Source: Telluria mixta
GTDB lineage: Bacteria > Pseudomonadota > Gammaproteobacteria > Burkholderiales > Burkholderiaceae_D
Assembly (NCBI RefSeq): GCF_029223865.1
Contig: NZ_CP119520.1
Location: forward strand, 496,001-560,000
DNA length: 64,000 bases
Direction of reading: 5' to 3'
Part shown: piece after piece, positions 8,195-16,770 of the stretch
Position numbering within the stretch: the first letter of the stretch is position 1
Layout of the letters: the number at the start of each line of letters is the position of its first letter
Notes under the pieces: generated by a model
Told to the model about the DNA's origin: nothing
What the model saw: the letters and a program-made list of their open reading frames with translations, nothing else
Database searches by the model: none
Made by a program: the position numbers and the translations under genes

Positions 8195-8920
8195 ATGGAT
8201 AAACTGATCTTCACCGCCGTTTCCGGCGCCGAGCGCCTGATGCGCGCCCAGCAGGTCCACGCCAACAACCTGGCGAACCTCGACACCGCAGGCTTCCGGG
8301 CCAGCATGGAAGTGGCGACCAACCAGCAGCTGGGCGGCTACGGCTACGACGACCGCCACCTGTCGTCGATGCAGGCCGACATGGTCTCGACCCGTGCGGG
8401 CTCGGTCCGCGAAACCGGCCGTCCGCTCGACGTCGCGATCGGCGGCCAGGGCTACCTCGCCGTGCAGTTCGGCGACGGCGAAGCCTATACCCGCTCCGGC
8501 GAGATCGACATCGGTGCCGACGGCGCGCTGTCGGTCCACGGCCATCCGCTGCTGGGCGAAGGCGGCCCGGTCGTGCTGCCGCCGCATACCGCGGTCGAAA
8601 TCGGCAAGGACGGCACGATTTCCGTGCTGACCGAAGGCGCCACGCAGATGCAGGTCGTCGACAAGCTGCGCCTCGTGAACGCCACCGGCGCCGAATTGAC
8701 GAAGAACGAGGCCGGCCTGATCGTGGCGCGCGACGGCGCCCAGCTGCCGGCCGATCCGGACGTCAAGGTCCGCCCGGGCGCGCTCGAAGGCAGCAATGTC
8801 TCGGCCGTCGAGGAAATGGTCGCCACCATGAGCCTGAACCGCAGTTTCGAAGTGCAGATGCGCCTGTTCAAGGCCAGCGACGGCATGAACGAGGCCGGCA
8901 ACAAGCTGATCGCCGGCTGA
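8195..8920 (+). CDS. flgF: flagellar proximal rod protein FlgF
   Basis: A 241-residue rod protein (E. coli 251). The N-terminus reads MDKLIFTAVSGAERLMRAQQVHANNLANLDTAGFRA, the FlgF type of rod motif. The central SGEIDIGADGALSVHGHPLLG pattern and the C-terminal LEGSNVSAVEEMVATMSLNRSFEVQMRLFKASD are typical. It lies 13 bases after flgE and 37 bases before flgG. Its product builds the rod between FlgC and FlgG. Confidence 0.95.
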   Translation: MDKLIFTAVSGAERLMRAQQVHANNLANLDTAGFRASMEVATNQQLGGYGYDDRHLSSMQADMVSTRAGSVRETGRPLDVAIGGQGYLAVQFGDGEAYTRSGEIDIGADGALSVHGHPLLGEGGPVVLPPHTAVEIGKDGTISVLTEGATQMQVVDKLRLVNATGAELTKNEAGLIVARDGAQLPADPDVKVRPGALEGSNVSAVEEMVATMSLNRSFEVQMRLFKASDGMNEAGNKLIAG

Positions 8921-8957
8921 TCGCGCGTCCCCAACCGAATCCAGAGAGAGAGAAACC

Positions 8958-9743
8958 ATGAATCCAGCAATGTGGATCAGCAAGACCGGCGTGCAGGCGC
9001 AAGATGCGAAACTGCAAGCCATCGCCAACAACCTGGCCAACGTGAACACGGTCGGCTTCAAGCGCGACCGCGTCGTGTTCGAAGACCTGTTCTACCAGGT
9101 CGACAAGCAGCCGGGCGCCCAGACGGCCGACAACACCGTCAGCAACGGCGTCCAGCTCGGCAATGGCGTGAACATCGTCGGCACGCAGAAGGTGTTCACC
9201 AACGGCAGCATCCAGACGACGAGCCAGCCGCTCGACGTGGCCATCAACGGCAACGGTTTCCTGCAGGTTCGCCGCCCGGACGGCCAGCCGGCCTTTACCC
9301 GCGCCGGCCAGCTGCAGGTCGATTCGAACGGCGTGCTGGTCAACGCCCAGGGCCTGCCCCTGGTGCCGCAGATCACCGTCCCGAACAACGCGACCGGGAT
9401 CACGATCGGCGAAAACGGCATGGTCAGCGCGACCGTCCCGGGCAACGTCGCCCCGACCGAACTGGGCCAGCTCACGCTGACCACGTTCGTCAACCCGGCC
9501 GGCCTGCTCGCCCTGGGCGACAACCTGTTCCAGGAAACGACCGCCAGCGGCACGCCGAACGAAGGCCGCGCCGGCGACGGTGCCTTCGGCAAGATCAAGC
9601 AGGGCGCACTGGAAGGGTCGAACGTGCAGGTCGTCGAAGAGATGGTCGACATGATCGCCGCCCAGCGCACCTATGAGATGAACACCAAGGTGTTGTCGGC
9701 CGCCGACAACATGCTGCAATACCTGTCCCAGGCTTCCCGCTAA
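8958..9743 (+). CDS. flgG: flagellar distal rod protein FlgG
   Basis: A 261-residue distal rod protein (E. coli 260). Diagnostic pieces are MWISKTGVQAQDAKLQAIANNLANVNTVGFKRDRVVFEDLFYQ, LDVAINGNGFLQVRRPDG, FTRAGQLQVDSNGVLVNAQGLPL, and GALEGSNVQVVEEMVDMIAAQRTYEMNTKVLSAADNMLQ. The start is supported by an AGAGAGAGA purine run just upstream. It is followed after 2 bases by flgH. Confidence 0.97.
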   Translation: MNPAMWISKTGVQAQDAKLQAIANNLANVNTVGFKRDRVVFEDLFYQVDKQPGAQTADNTVSNGVQLGNGVNIVGTQKVFTNGSIQTTSQPLDVAINGNGFLQVRRPDGQPAFTRAGQLQVDSNGVLVNAQGLPLVPQITVPNNATGITIGENGMVSATVPGNVAPTELGQLTLTTFVNPAGLLALGDNLFQETTASGTPNEGRAGDGAFGKIKQGALEGSNVQVVEEMVDMIAAQRTYEMNTKVLSAADNMLQYLSQASR

Positions 9744-9745
9744 CC

Positions 9746-10414
9746 ATGAAACGCTTCGCCCTCGCCGCCGGGATGGCGGCCAGCCTCGTGCTGACCGGAT
9801 GCGCCTCACGCGTCCCCCTGAACAACCCCGCCCCCGTGGACGACGCCCTCGCCCTGCCGAAAGCGCAGGCGGCGCGCGCCGGCGTCGGGGGCGGCGTGTT
9901 CAGCGCCGATACCGTCTCGCTGACCTCGGACGCGCGCGCGTTCCGCGTGGGCGATGTCGTCACCGTTCTCCTGCAGGAAACGACCCAGGCCAGCAAGAAG
10001 GCCGGGACCAGCTTCAGCAAGGGCTCGTCCGCTTCCGTGACGCCGATCAGCGCGCTCGGCAAGACCTTCGGCCGCACCGGCCTCGACCTCTCGGCCGATC
10101 GCAGCTTCAACGGCGACGCCACCAGCACCCAGCAGAATGCGCTGACCGGCGCGATCACCGTGCTCGTGCAGGAAGTGCTGCCGAACGGCCTCCTGCGCGT
10201 GGCCGGCGAAAAGCGCCTGCAGCTGAACCAGGGCGAGGAATATGTGCGCATCAAGGGTTACCTGCGCGCCGCGGACATCGACAACGAGAACCAGGTGTCG
10301 TCGCTGCGCGTGGCCAATGCCCGCATCGCCTATTCCGGCCAGGGCACGCTGGCCGAAGCCAATTCCCCCGGCTGGCTGACCCGGTTCTTCACCGGTCCGT
10401 TCATGCCCTTCTGA
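9746..10414 (+). CDS. flgH: flagellar L-ring lipoprotein FlgH
   Basis: A 222-residue outer-membrane lipoprotein that forms the L ring. A lipobox signal peptide is visible ([21 protein letters not shown], Cys19). The conserved FlgH core ([31 protein letters not shown] and [32 protein letters not shown]) and the C-terminus (GPFMPF) agree with the family. It lies 2 bases after flgG and 7 bases before flgI, its P-ring partner. Confidence 0.96.
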   Translation: MKRFALAAGMAASLVLTGCASRVPLNNPAPVDDALALPKAQAARAGVGGGVFSADTVSLTSDARAFRVGDVVTVLLQETTQASKKAGTSFSKGSSASVTPISALGKTFGRTGLDLSADRSFNGDATSTQQNALTGAITVLVQEVLPNGLLRVAGEKRLQLNQGEEYVRIKGYLRAADIDNENQVSSLRVANARIAYSGQGTLAEANSPGWLTRFFTGPFMPF

Positions 10415-10421
10415 GGACGCA

Positions 10422-11579
10422 ATGACCCAAACCTTACGTTTCGCTTCCCTGGCCTTGGCCGCGCTGCTGGCGCTGCCAGCGTTCGCCGCCCCCGCCGTGA
10501 AGACCGCGTCGGTCAGTCCCGACGCGGCCATCCTCGCCCGTACCCAGCCGCTGCGCAACCTCGCCAGCGTGGAAGGCGTGCGCGAGAACCCGCTCGTGGG
10601 CTACGGCCTCGTCGTCGGCCTGAACGGCAGCGGCGATTCGACGCAGGTGAAATACTCGAGCCAGTCGGTCGTCAACATGCTCAAGCAGTTCGGCGTCAAG
10701 CTGCCGGACGGCGAGGAAGCGAAGAACAAGAACGTGGCCGCCGTCATGGTCTCGGCCGTGTTCCCGCCCGGCTACCGCCGCGGGCAGCAGATCGACGTGA
10801 CCGTCTCGTCGCTGGGCGACGCGAAAAGCCTGCGCGGCGGCACCCTGCTGCTGACCCAGCTGCGCGCGGCCGACAACGAAGTCTATGCGCTGGCCCAGGG
10901 CAACCTCGTCGTCGGCGGCCTGTCGGCGTCCGGCAAGAGCGGCTCGTCGGTGACGGTCAACACGCCGACCGGCGGCCGCATCCCGAACGGTGCGATGGTC
11001 GAGCGCGAGATCCCGACCGATTTCGCCACCCGCCCGGCCGTGCTGCTGCGCCTGCGCCATCCGAACTTCGACACCGCGACCAACGTCGTGAACGCGATCA
11101 ACCGCCGCTTCGGCCAGGTCGCGACCACCGCCGACGGCACCAGCGTCGAGGTCGTGGCGCCGACGAATCCGACCGAACGCGTCGCCTTCGTCGCCAAGCT
11201 GGAAAACATGCCGGTGGAAGCCGGCGAGGAAGTGCCCAAGGTCGTGTTCAATTCGCGCACCGGCACCGTCGTGATTTCGGACGGCCTGCGCGTGAAATCG
11301 GCCGCCGTGACCCACGGCTCGCTCAAGGTCGTGATCTCGGAAAGCTCGGCCGTCAGCCAGCCGGGACCGTTCTCCAGGGGCCAGACGCAGGTCACGCCGC
11401 AATCGAAGGTCTCCGTCGACCAGGGCTCGGGCCAGATGTTCCACTGGCCCCCCGGCGCCCGCCTGCAGACCATCATCGACACGGTCAACAGCCTCGGCGC
11501 TTCTCCCGACGACATCATGGCGATCCTGCAGGCCCTCGACCAGGCCGGCGCGATCGAAGGCGAACTGGTGGTGATCTGA
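10422..11579 (+). CDS. flgI: flagellar P-ring protein FlgI
   Basis: A 385-residue periplasmic P-ring subunit (E. coli 365). A Sec signal peptide ([24 protein letters not shown]) is followed by the conserved [52 protein letters not shown] and the C-terminal [22 protein letters not shown]. Its TGA stop overlaps the ATG of flgJ by one base (TGATG), indicating translational coupling. The chaperone for its assembly is FlgA at 4731. Confidence 0.97.
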   Translation: MTQTLRFASLALAALLALPAFAAPAVKTASVSPDAAILARTQPLRNLASVEGVRENPLVGYGLVVGLNGSGDSTQVKYSSQSVVNMLKQFGVKLPDGEEAKNKNVAAVMVSAVFPPGYRRGQQIDVTVSSLGDAKSLRGGTLLLTQLRAADNEVYALAQGNLVVGGLSASGKSGSSVTVNTPTGGRIPNGAMVEREIPTDFATRPAVLLRLRHPNFDTATNVVNAINRRFGQVATTADGTSVEVVAPTNPTERVAFVAKLENMPVEAGEEVPKVVFNSRTGTVVISDGLRVKSAAVTHGSLKVVISESSAVSQPGPFSRGQTQVTPQSKVSVDQGSGQMFHWPPGARLQTIIDTVNSLGASPDDIMAILQALDQAGAIEGELVVI

Positions 11580-11935
11580 TGCTGAACAACGCCAACGCAA
11601 TCGGTCCGGAGCAGCCGGACCCGGCCACGGGCGAGGACAAGGTCGCTCCGGCGGTCGATACCGCGGCAGCGCTGGACAAGGCTTATGTTGCCAAAGCGAC
11701 AAAGGCCGCCGTCGAATTCGAAAGCTTTTTCATCTCGCACATGCTGCATCAGATGCGCGAGAGCACGCGCTCGATCGCGCCGGACGACAGCCCGACCAAG
11801 GACCGCGTCAACCAGGACATGACGGATATGGTGGACAACATGTTGGCCGGGAACATGGCACAACAGCGTGCCTTCGGCGTCGCCGACGCGATTTTGCGTC
11901 AGATCCTGCCCGCACCGCTTAATAAAACGAGCTGA
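11579..11935 (+). CDS. flgJ: short FlgJ: rod-cap domain only, no muramidase
   Basis: A 118-residue protein that matches only the N-terminal rod-binding half of FlgJ (FESFFISHMLHQMRESTR, then DMTDMVDNMLAGNMAQQRAFGVADAILRQI). Dual-domain FlgJ proteins are about 300 residues with a C-terminal glucosaminidase domain; that domain is absent here, and the reading frame ends cleanly with TGA rather than a frameshift. The start is coupled to flgI (TGATG). The wall-hydrolase function is probably provided by the separate gene at 4019-4741. Rhodobacter is a known example of a rod-cap-only FlgJ with a separate lytic enzyme. Confidence 0.9.
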   Translation: MLNNANAIGPEQPDPATGEDKVAPAVDTAAALDKAYVAKATKAAVEFESFFISHMLHQMRESTRSIAPDDSPTKDRVNQDMTDMVDNMLAGNMAQQRAFGVADAILRQILPAPLNKTS

Positions 11936-11980
11936 ACGGTCGCCTGTCATTACTGACCACGCACAAGAAGGCTTCGCCCC

Positions 11981-13351
11981 ATGAGCATCCTGAACAACGC
12001 CCTGTCCGGAGCAGTCGCTTCGCAACTGGCCCTGTCCGCCAGCAGCCAGAACATCGCCAACCTGCAGACCAAGGGTTACACCCGCCAGTCGGCCCTGCTG
12101 AGCGCGGTTGCGCCGGCAGCCGGTTCGAGCCAGGCCGGCAACGGCGTGCGCGTGACCGAGCTGATGCGGTTCTCCGACAGCTACAAGACGCAGCAGATGT
12201 GGCGCAGCGCGTCGGACCTGGGTACGCATTCGCAGACCCAGCCCTATCTGACCCAGCTGGAAAAGGTGATGGGCGACGACACCGCCAGCCTGTCGAGCGG
12301 CGTGGACGGCTTCTTCGCGGCATTGAACTCGGTGGCCGGCGTCGACCCGACGTCGACCCCGCTGCGCCAGCAGGTGGTGACCGCCGCCGGCCTGCTGGCC
12401 CAGCGCTTCAACAGCATGAACAACGTCTACAACGCCCAGCTGCAATCGGTGCGCCAGCAGCGCAGCGCACTGGTCGACTCGGCCAATACGACGATCGCGT
12501 CGATCGCGTCGCTGAACGCCCAGATCGCGAACGCCAACGCCACCGGCAGCAATCCGTCGGCCCTGATCGACGCGCGCGACCAGGCCATCGACAGCCTGGC
12601 GAGCCAGATGGGCCTGGAAGTCAGCGACCAGCCGGACGGCACCCGCAACGTGTCGCTCAAGACCGGCCAGTCGCTGGTATTGGGCGGCGTCCCCGGCAAG
12701 CTGTCCGTCAGCGGCGGCGCCGCGCAGACCTTCAGCCTGACGTTCGCCGGCACGAAGTTCGAACTCGACACGACCAGGGCCGGCGGCCAACTGGGCGGCC
12801 TGTCGGTCTATGAACAGGACACGCTGCTGCCGCTGCAGCAGGGCGTGGCCGAGATGGCGCAGCAGATCGCCGACAAGGTCAACACCCAGCTCCAGGCCGG
12901 GTATGCGATGGACGGCTCGGCCGGCAAGCCGCTGTTCGTCTACAACCCGGGCAGCACGTCGAACATGCTGCAGGTGGCGGACGGCTACCAGACGTCGGAC
13001 CTCGCGTTTTCCGGCGACGGCAAGCCGGGCGACACCGGCAACCTGCAACAACTGGTCGCCATCAAGAGCCAGACGATCACGATGGCGAAGATCGGCACGG
13101 TGCTCATCAGCGACGCCGACACCCAGCTCGTCGGCCGCCTCGCCGTCGACAGCCAGCAGAACAAGGGCGCGCTCAAGACCGCGCAGACGATGCGCGACCA
13201 GGCCGTCGCGGACTGGCAATCGACGAGCGGCGTGAACCAGGACGAGGAAGCCGTGCATCTCGTCGAATACCAGAACATGTACCAGGCCAACATGAAGGTG
13301 ATGTCCGTCGCGAACGCGCTGTTCGACGCCACCTTGCAGATGATGGGCTAA
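11981..13351 (+). CDS. flgK: flagellar hook-associated protein 1 FlgK
   Basis: A 456-residue hook-filament junction protein, notably shorter than E. coli FlgK (547). Short FlgK proteins are usual in lateral systems. The N-terminus (MSILNNALSGAVASQLALSASSQNIANLQTKGYTRQSALLS) and C-terminus (NQDEEAVHLVEYQNMYQANMKVMSVANALFDATLQMM) are the conserved D0/D1 parts; the missing length comes from the middle. The gap to flgJ is 45 bases and to flgL 11 bases. FlgN is its expected export chaperone. Confidence 0.95.
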   Translation: MSILNNALSGAVASQLALSASSQNIANLQTKGYTRQSALLSAVAPAAGSSQAGNGVRVTELMRFSDSYKTQQMWRSASDLGTHSQTQPYLTQLEKVMGDDTASLSSGVDGFFAALNSVAGVDPTSTPLRQQVVTAAGLLAQRFNSMNNVYNAQLQSVRQQRSALVDSANTTIASIASLNAQIANANATGSNPSALIDARDQAIDSLASQMGLEVSDQPDGTRNVSLKTGQSLVLGGVPGKLSVSGGAAQTFSLTFAGTKFELDTTRAGGQLGGLSVYEQDTLLPLQQGVAEMAQQIADKVNTQLQAGYAMDGSAGKPLFVYNPGSTSNMLQVADGYQTSDLAFSGDGKPGDTGNLQQLVAIKSQTITMAKIGTVLISDADTQLVGRLAVDSQQNKGALKTAQTMRDQAVADWQSTSGVNQDEEAVHLVEYQNMYQANMKVMSVANALFDATLQMMG

Positions 13352-13362
13352 AGGAGAGAAGC

Positions 13363-14274
13363 ATGCGTATCGCCACCAGCCAATACCAGGCGATGATGAC
13401 CCAGTCGCTCGAGCTGAACCAGGAGCGCGTCAGCTATGTGACGCAGCAGATGGCCAACGGCAATCGCATCCAGCTGCCGTCGGACGATCCGGTCGACAGC
13501 GTGCGCCTGTCGCGCCTCAAGCGCGAAGAAGCCGGCATCACGCAGTATCGCAGCAACATCGCCGCGATCAACGAACGGCTCACGAAGAACGAAGGCTACC
13601 TGCAGAACATGGTCAACGACATGGGCCCGGGTCGCGACCTGCTCGTGTGGGCCTTGGACGGTTCGAACACCTCGCAGGACTTGAACGCCATGGTCACCCC
13701 GCTGACCTCGCTGCGCGACAGCCTGATGTACTCGGCCAATACGGTCGACCAGGAAGGCCGCTACGTGTTTTCCGGCACCGTGACCGACACGGCACCGATC
13801 ACCTACAATGCATCCGCCCCGCTCGGTTCGCGCTTCAGCTATGCGGGTAACACGAATGACCAACTGGTGGTGGTGGGCAATGGCATCACCCAGGTGGCGA
13901 ACCAGAACATCAACGGGTTGGAAAAACTGCTGAACCAGCTCGACAAGACGATCAGCACGCTGTCGGGCAGCACGGTCAGCCCCAACGACCCTGCCGTGCG
14001 CAGCGTCCTGCAAGCCAACCTGACAGGTTTCGACGATGCGCTGAATCTCGTTTCCGGCAAGGTCGCCGTCATCGGCGGCCAGCAGAACGTCCTCAGGACG
14101 ATCGACGCCAACCACGAGAACGTCAGCCTGTCGAACCAGACGGCGATCCTCGACATCGGCCAGCTTGACGTCGGCACCGCGGCCATCGAGCTGAACGGCT
14201 ACCAGACGGCGCTCGAGGCCAGCTACAAGGCCTATGGCAAGATCGGCTCCCTGTCCCTGTTCTCGGTGATCTGA
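13363..14274 (+). CDS. flgL: flagellar hook-associated protein 3 FlgL
   Basis: A 303-residue hook-filament junction protein (E. coli 317). The N-terminus (MRIATSQYQAMMTQSLELNQERVSYVTQQMANGNRIQLPSDDPV) and C-terminus (SNQTAILDIGQLDVGTAAIELNGYQTALEASYKAYGKIGSLSLFSVI) are typical flagellin-like coiled-coil ends of FlgL. The start is preceded by AAAGGAGAGAAGC, a strong ribosome-binding site. It is followed 5 bases later by the lafW-like gene. Confidence 0.95.
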   Translation: MRIATSQYQAMMTQSLELNQERVSYVTQQMANGNRIQLPSDDPVDSVRLSRLKREEAGITQYRSNIAAINERLTKNEGYLQNMVNDMGPGRDLLVWALDGSNTSQDLNAMVTPLTSLRDSLMYSANTVDQEGRYVFSGTVTDTAPITYNASAPLGSRFSYAGNTNDQLVVVGNGITQVANQNINGLEKLLNQLDKTISTLSGSTVSPNDPAVRSVLQANLTGFDDALNLVSGKVAVIGGQQNVLRTIDANHENVSLSNQTAILDIGQLDVGTAAIELNGYQTALEASYKAYGKIGSLSLFSVI

Positions 14275-14279
14275 TCGTC

Positions 14280-15320
14280 ATGGATACCACATTACGCCCC
14301 ACGAACGCCGGCGCAACCGGCGGCACCCTCGGCACCCGGGCGAATGCCTCGTCCCGGCTCGTTCCGACCCGCTCCACCGAATCCGTCGACGACACGTCGG
14401 CGAACGCGGCGGCATCTTCCGCGGCGTCCGCGGCGCCGCTGCGCACCAATGGCAGCGCGGCGAGGATCGCCAGCAACCTGCAGGACCAGGTGGCGGGCGC
14501 CCAGCAGGCGCTCGACTACCTCGAACGCGTGGCGAACCAGCTCGAGGCGCTGAAGGGCGAACTGACGGCCAAGCTGGCCGGCACCCGCAACGGTTCACGC
14601 CTGCAGCTCGAAGTCCACGCGCGCCAGCTCGCCCAGACGCTGGCCGGGCGCAAGAAGAACGGCGGCGGCAGCGTCGACAGCAACCTGAATTATTCGACCA
14701 GGCCGGCCACGCAGCGCTTCCGCATCCGCGGCCTCGACATCGAGAGCGTCAGGAAGAGCGCGCCGCAGACCATCTCGTTCTCGGTCGGCAGCGCCGGCGG
14801 TCCGCAGATGGGCGTCAACATCGAGCCCGACCAGTCGAACCAGCAGATCGCCCGCGCCCTCGACCGCGCCCTCGCCCCGATGGGCGTGCACGCGAGCCTG
14901 GACGAGAACGGCGAACTGGTGTTCACGACGCCGGAAGCGAACTGGTCGTCCGTCAAGGACAGCATCGCCGTGAGCGGCCGCGGCCGCGTCACCACCGATG
15001 AAGTGCCGGCGAACCTGGCGCCCCAGCAGTGGAACGTCAGCGCGGAAACCGGCAATGCCGACGCGCTGCGCCAGAGCCTGCGCGAAGTGGTCCAGGCGCT
15101 GGAACGCGTGCACCGCTCGCAGGCCGCCGCCAGTGCCGCCCTGCAGGCCGCCAGCGCCCAGGTGGCGGATGCCGCGCCGCCGCCGCCGGACATGACGATC
15201 GCGGTCGAAGACTTCAACAAGGTCGCCGCCAGCACGGACTACGAATCGCTGATCGCCCTGACGTCGGCGCTCGTCGGCGTCAGCCGGGACCGCGTGCTCG
15301 CCCTGCTCGGCCTGCGCTGA
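14280..15320 (+). CDS. hook-associated/flagellin-related protein after flgL (LafW-like)
   Basis: A 346-residue protein without signal peptide. The N-terminal 60 residues are Thr/Ala/Ser-rich. A helical stretch (ASNLQDQVAGAQQALDYLERVANQLEALKGEL, about 62-95) follows. The centre contains a pattern like the flagellin insertion motif (ISFSVGSAGGPQMGVNIEPDQSNQQIARALDRALAPMGVHASLDENGELVFTTPE, about 163-220). The C-terminus is helical. In Aeromonas, Vibrio and E. coli Flag-2 lateral clusters, lafW (a putative hook-associated protein) follows flgL, so position supports this name. It is the last gene before a strong terminator. Confidence 0.65.
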   Translation: MDTTLRPTNAGATGGTLGTRANASSRLVPTRSTESVDDTSANAAASSAASAAPLRTNGSAARIASNLQDQVAGAQQALDYLERVANQLEALKGELTAKLAGTRNGSRLQLEVHARQLAQTLAGRKKNGGGSVDSNLNYSTRPATQRFRIRGLDIESVRKSAPQTISFSVGSAGGPQMGVNIEPDQSNQQIARALDRALAPMGVHASLDENGELVFTTPEANWSSVKDSIAVSGRGRVTTDEVPANLAPQQWNVSAETGNADALRQSLREVVQALERVHRSQAAASAALQAASAQVADAAPPPPDMTIAVEDFNKVAASTDYESLIALTSALVGVSRDRVLALLGLR

Positions 15321-15340
15321 GCCCTGCGCCAGGCCTTCGG

Positions 15341-15373
15341 ACGCCCCGCATTCGAGCGGGGCGTTTTGTTTTT
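15341..15373. terminator. intrinsic terminator ending the flagellar unit
   Basis: A perfect 9-bp stem (ACGCCCCGC / GCGGGGCGT) with a 6-base loop is followed on the plus strand by TTTGTTTTT. It lies 20 bases after the lafW-like stop and touches the stop codon of the converging minus-strand gene, so it closes the flagellar run. No A-run precedes the stem, so it should work mainly on plus-strand transcripts. Confidence 0.85.
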
Positions 15374-16179
15374 CAGTGACCGATCGGCTTGACGCTGATC
15401 GTCGTCCCGCGCAGGTCGATGTCGTGGATCTCGATGCTGCCGAACGTCGGTCCCGGATGGCTGCCCACGCGGATGTTGCGGAAGCTGATCTCGCCGATCG
15501 TGCTGGGCAGGCGCAAGGTGATCGAGCCGTCCTTGTTCAAGGTCGCGTGCGAATTGGCCGGGTCGTAGCTGACGTCTCGCACGGTCGTGTCGGCCGACAG
15601 CAGCATGGCGAGCGGATTGAATACCGTCGCCAGTTCGCCCAGCACGCGCACGCCGTCGTTCGGCAACGCGTGCTGCACGGCCGTCTGCAGCCCATGCTGG
15701 CCGCCCTGCGCCGCCATGGCGATCAGGCGCAGCTCCGCCTGGCGGGCCTGGTCGCGCAGCACGTCGCTCAATTGATCGTCCTTCCGGCCCTGGGCCGTCA
15801 CCTCCCCGAGTTCCTCGTCCGACAACGCACGCATGCCGCGGCCGAATTCCCGCCCGCCTTCGCGTCCGCTTTCGCCCGGCATCCGTGTGGACACGGCCGC
15901 CGCCGGCGCCGCCGCCACCGCCGCGTAGGCGTGCAATGGCCCAAGCAATGCGGTCGCCAGCGCCGCCGCCATCCGCAGGCTGCGCTGGCGCCGCACGGCG
16001 CCGCGGACCTGCGCCTGCGTGATCAGCTTCATGTCGGCCAGGATCTCGCCCAGCCGGCGTCCGCTCTGTTCCTGCGCGCGGATTGCCGCATCCAGCTGTT
16101 CCTGCGAGATCAGCTTCTTCTCGATCAGGATCTGGCCCAGCCGGGACCTGTGGGTACTGCCTGTCATCCAGTCGCTCAT
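15373..16179 (-). CDS. MshEN/GspE-N-like repeats fused to a membrane segment and a 'LxDxELxxV' secreted domain
   Basis: 268 residues, last gene of the C39 operon. Residues 14-64 hold two tandem units (RLGQILIEKKLISQEQLDAAIRAQ and RLGEILADMKLITQAQVRGAVRRQ) of the type found at the N-terminus of GspE/MshE ATPases. MshEN modules bind c-di-GMP in some proteins. There is no ATPase here. A hydrophobic segment follows (about 70-90, MAAALATALLGPLHAYAAVA), then a linker and the motif LSDEELGEVTAQG (119-131). The C-terminus (GSIEIHDIDLRGTTISVKPIGH) resembles that of the secreted protein at 24,709 (DIKLQGTTVYIWAH). It therefore looks like a cytoplasmic sensing module joined to a substrate-type domain. 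Function unknown. Confidence 0.75.
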   Translation of the reverse strand: MSDWMTGSTHRSRLGQILIEKKLISQEQLDAAIRAQEQSGRRLGEILADMKLITQAQVRGAVRRQRSLRMAAALATALLGPLHAYAAVAAAPAAAVSTRMPGESGREGGREFGRGMRALSDEELGEVTAQGRKDDQLSDVLRDQARQAELRLIAMAAQGGQHGLQTAVQHALPNDGVRVLGELATVFNPLAMLLSADTTVRDVSYDPANSHATLNKDGSITLRLPSTIGEISFRNIRVGSHPGPTFGSIEIHDIDLRGTTISVKPIGH

Positions 16180-16203
16180 CCCCGCCTCCTTCCGTAGTGA
16201 TCG

Positions 16204-16758
16204 TTATTGCCCGGCCGCCGCGCGCAACTTCAGGCCCACGCGGTTCTGCAGCTCAGTCATCTTCGGCTGGATCTGCGCGGCGTTCGCCTTGGCCACGTTC
16301 TCGCCGACGGCTTTCTTCATCTCCGGCACGACGCTCTCGAACTTGGCCAGCACGGGCGATTCGAGAATGCCGGCCAGCTGTTTCAGCTCGTCCTCGCTGA
16401 ACTTCTGCGCGAGCAGCGGCGCCACGCTGGACTGCACGATCGCGTGCGTGCTCGTACGCAGCGCCGGGGCTTCCGTCTCGACGAACTTCGTCGCCTCCGC
16501 CGTGATGTCCTTCATCGTCGCGTCCTGCTTGTCGGCCGGGACGCGGCTCTGCACCACCACGCGCGACTGGCGCAGCATGTCGGCCACCGGCGCCTGCAGC
16601 ATCTGCAGGCCGACGGATTCCAGCCCCATCTTGTCCAGCACGCGCTGCACGAGCGCCTGCTTGGCGGGCGGCACGCCGGCCATGCCCTCCGCGTGCGCGC
16701 CCCCGGCCAGGCCGACGCCCGCACCGAACGCCATCGTCATCCACATCGATCGGAACAT
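16204..16758 (-). CDS. secreted DUF2059-like protein in the C39 operon
   Basis: 184 residues with a Sec signal peptide (FRSMWMTMAFGAGVGLAGGAHA). The rest is a helical protein with FSEDELKQLAGILESPVLAKFESVVPEMKKAV near residue 125-155, which resembles the DUF2059 pattern (FxxEELxxLxxFYxSPxGxKF). I choose the ATG at 16,758: an ATG six bases upstream (16,764) directly abuts the GGAG sequence, leaving no spacing. The gap to the upstream FadL-like gene is 12 bases and to the downstream gene 24 bases, so it is in the operon. Predicted periplasmic; role unknown. Confidence 0.8.
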   Translation of the reverse strand: MFRSMWMTMAFGAGVGLAGGAHAEGMAGVPPAKQALVQRVLDKMGLESVGLQMLQAPVADMLRQSRVVVQSRVPADKQDATMKDITAEATKFVETEAPALRTSTHAIVQSSVAPLLAQKFSEDELKQLAGILESPVLAKFESVVPEMKKAVGENVAKANAAQIQPKMTELQNRVGLKLRAAAGQ

Positions 16759-16770
16759 CGTCATCTCCAG

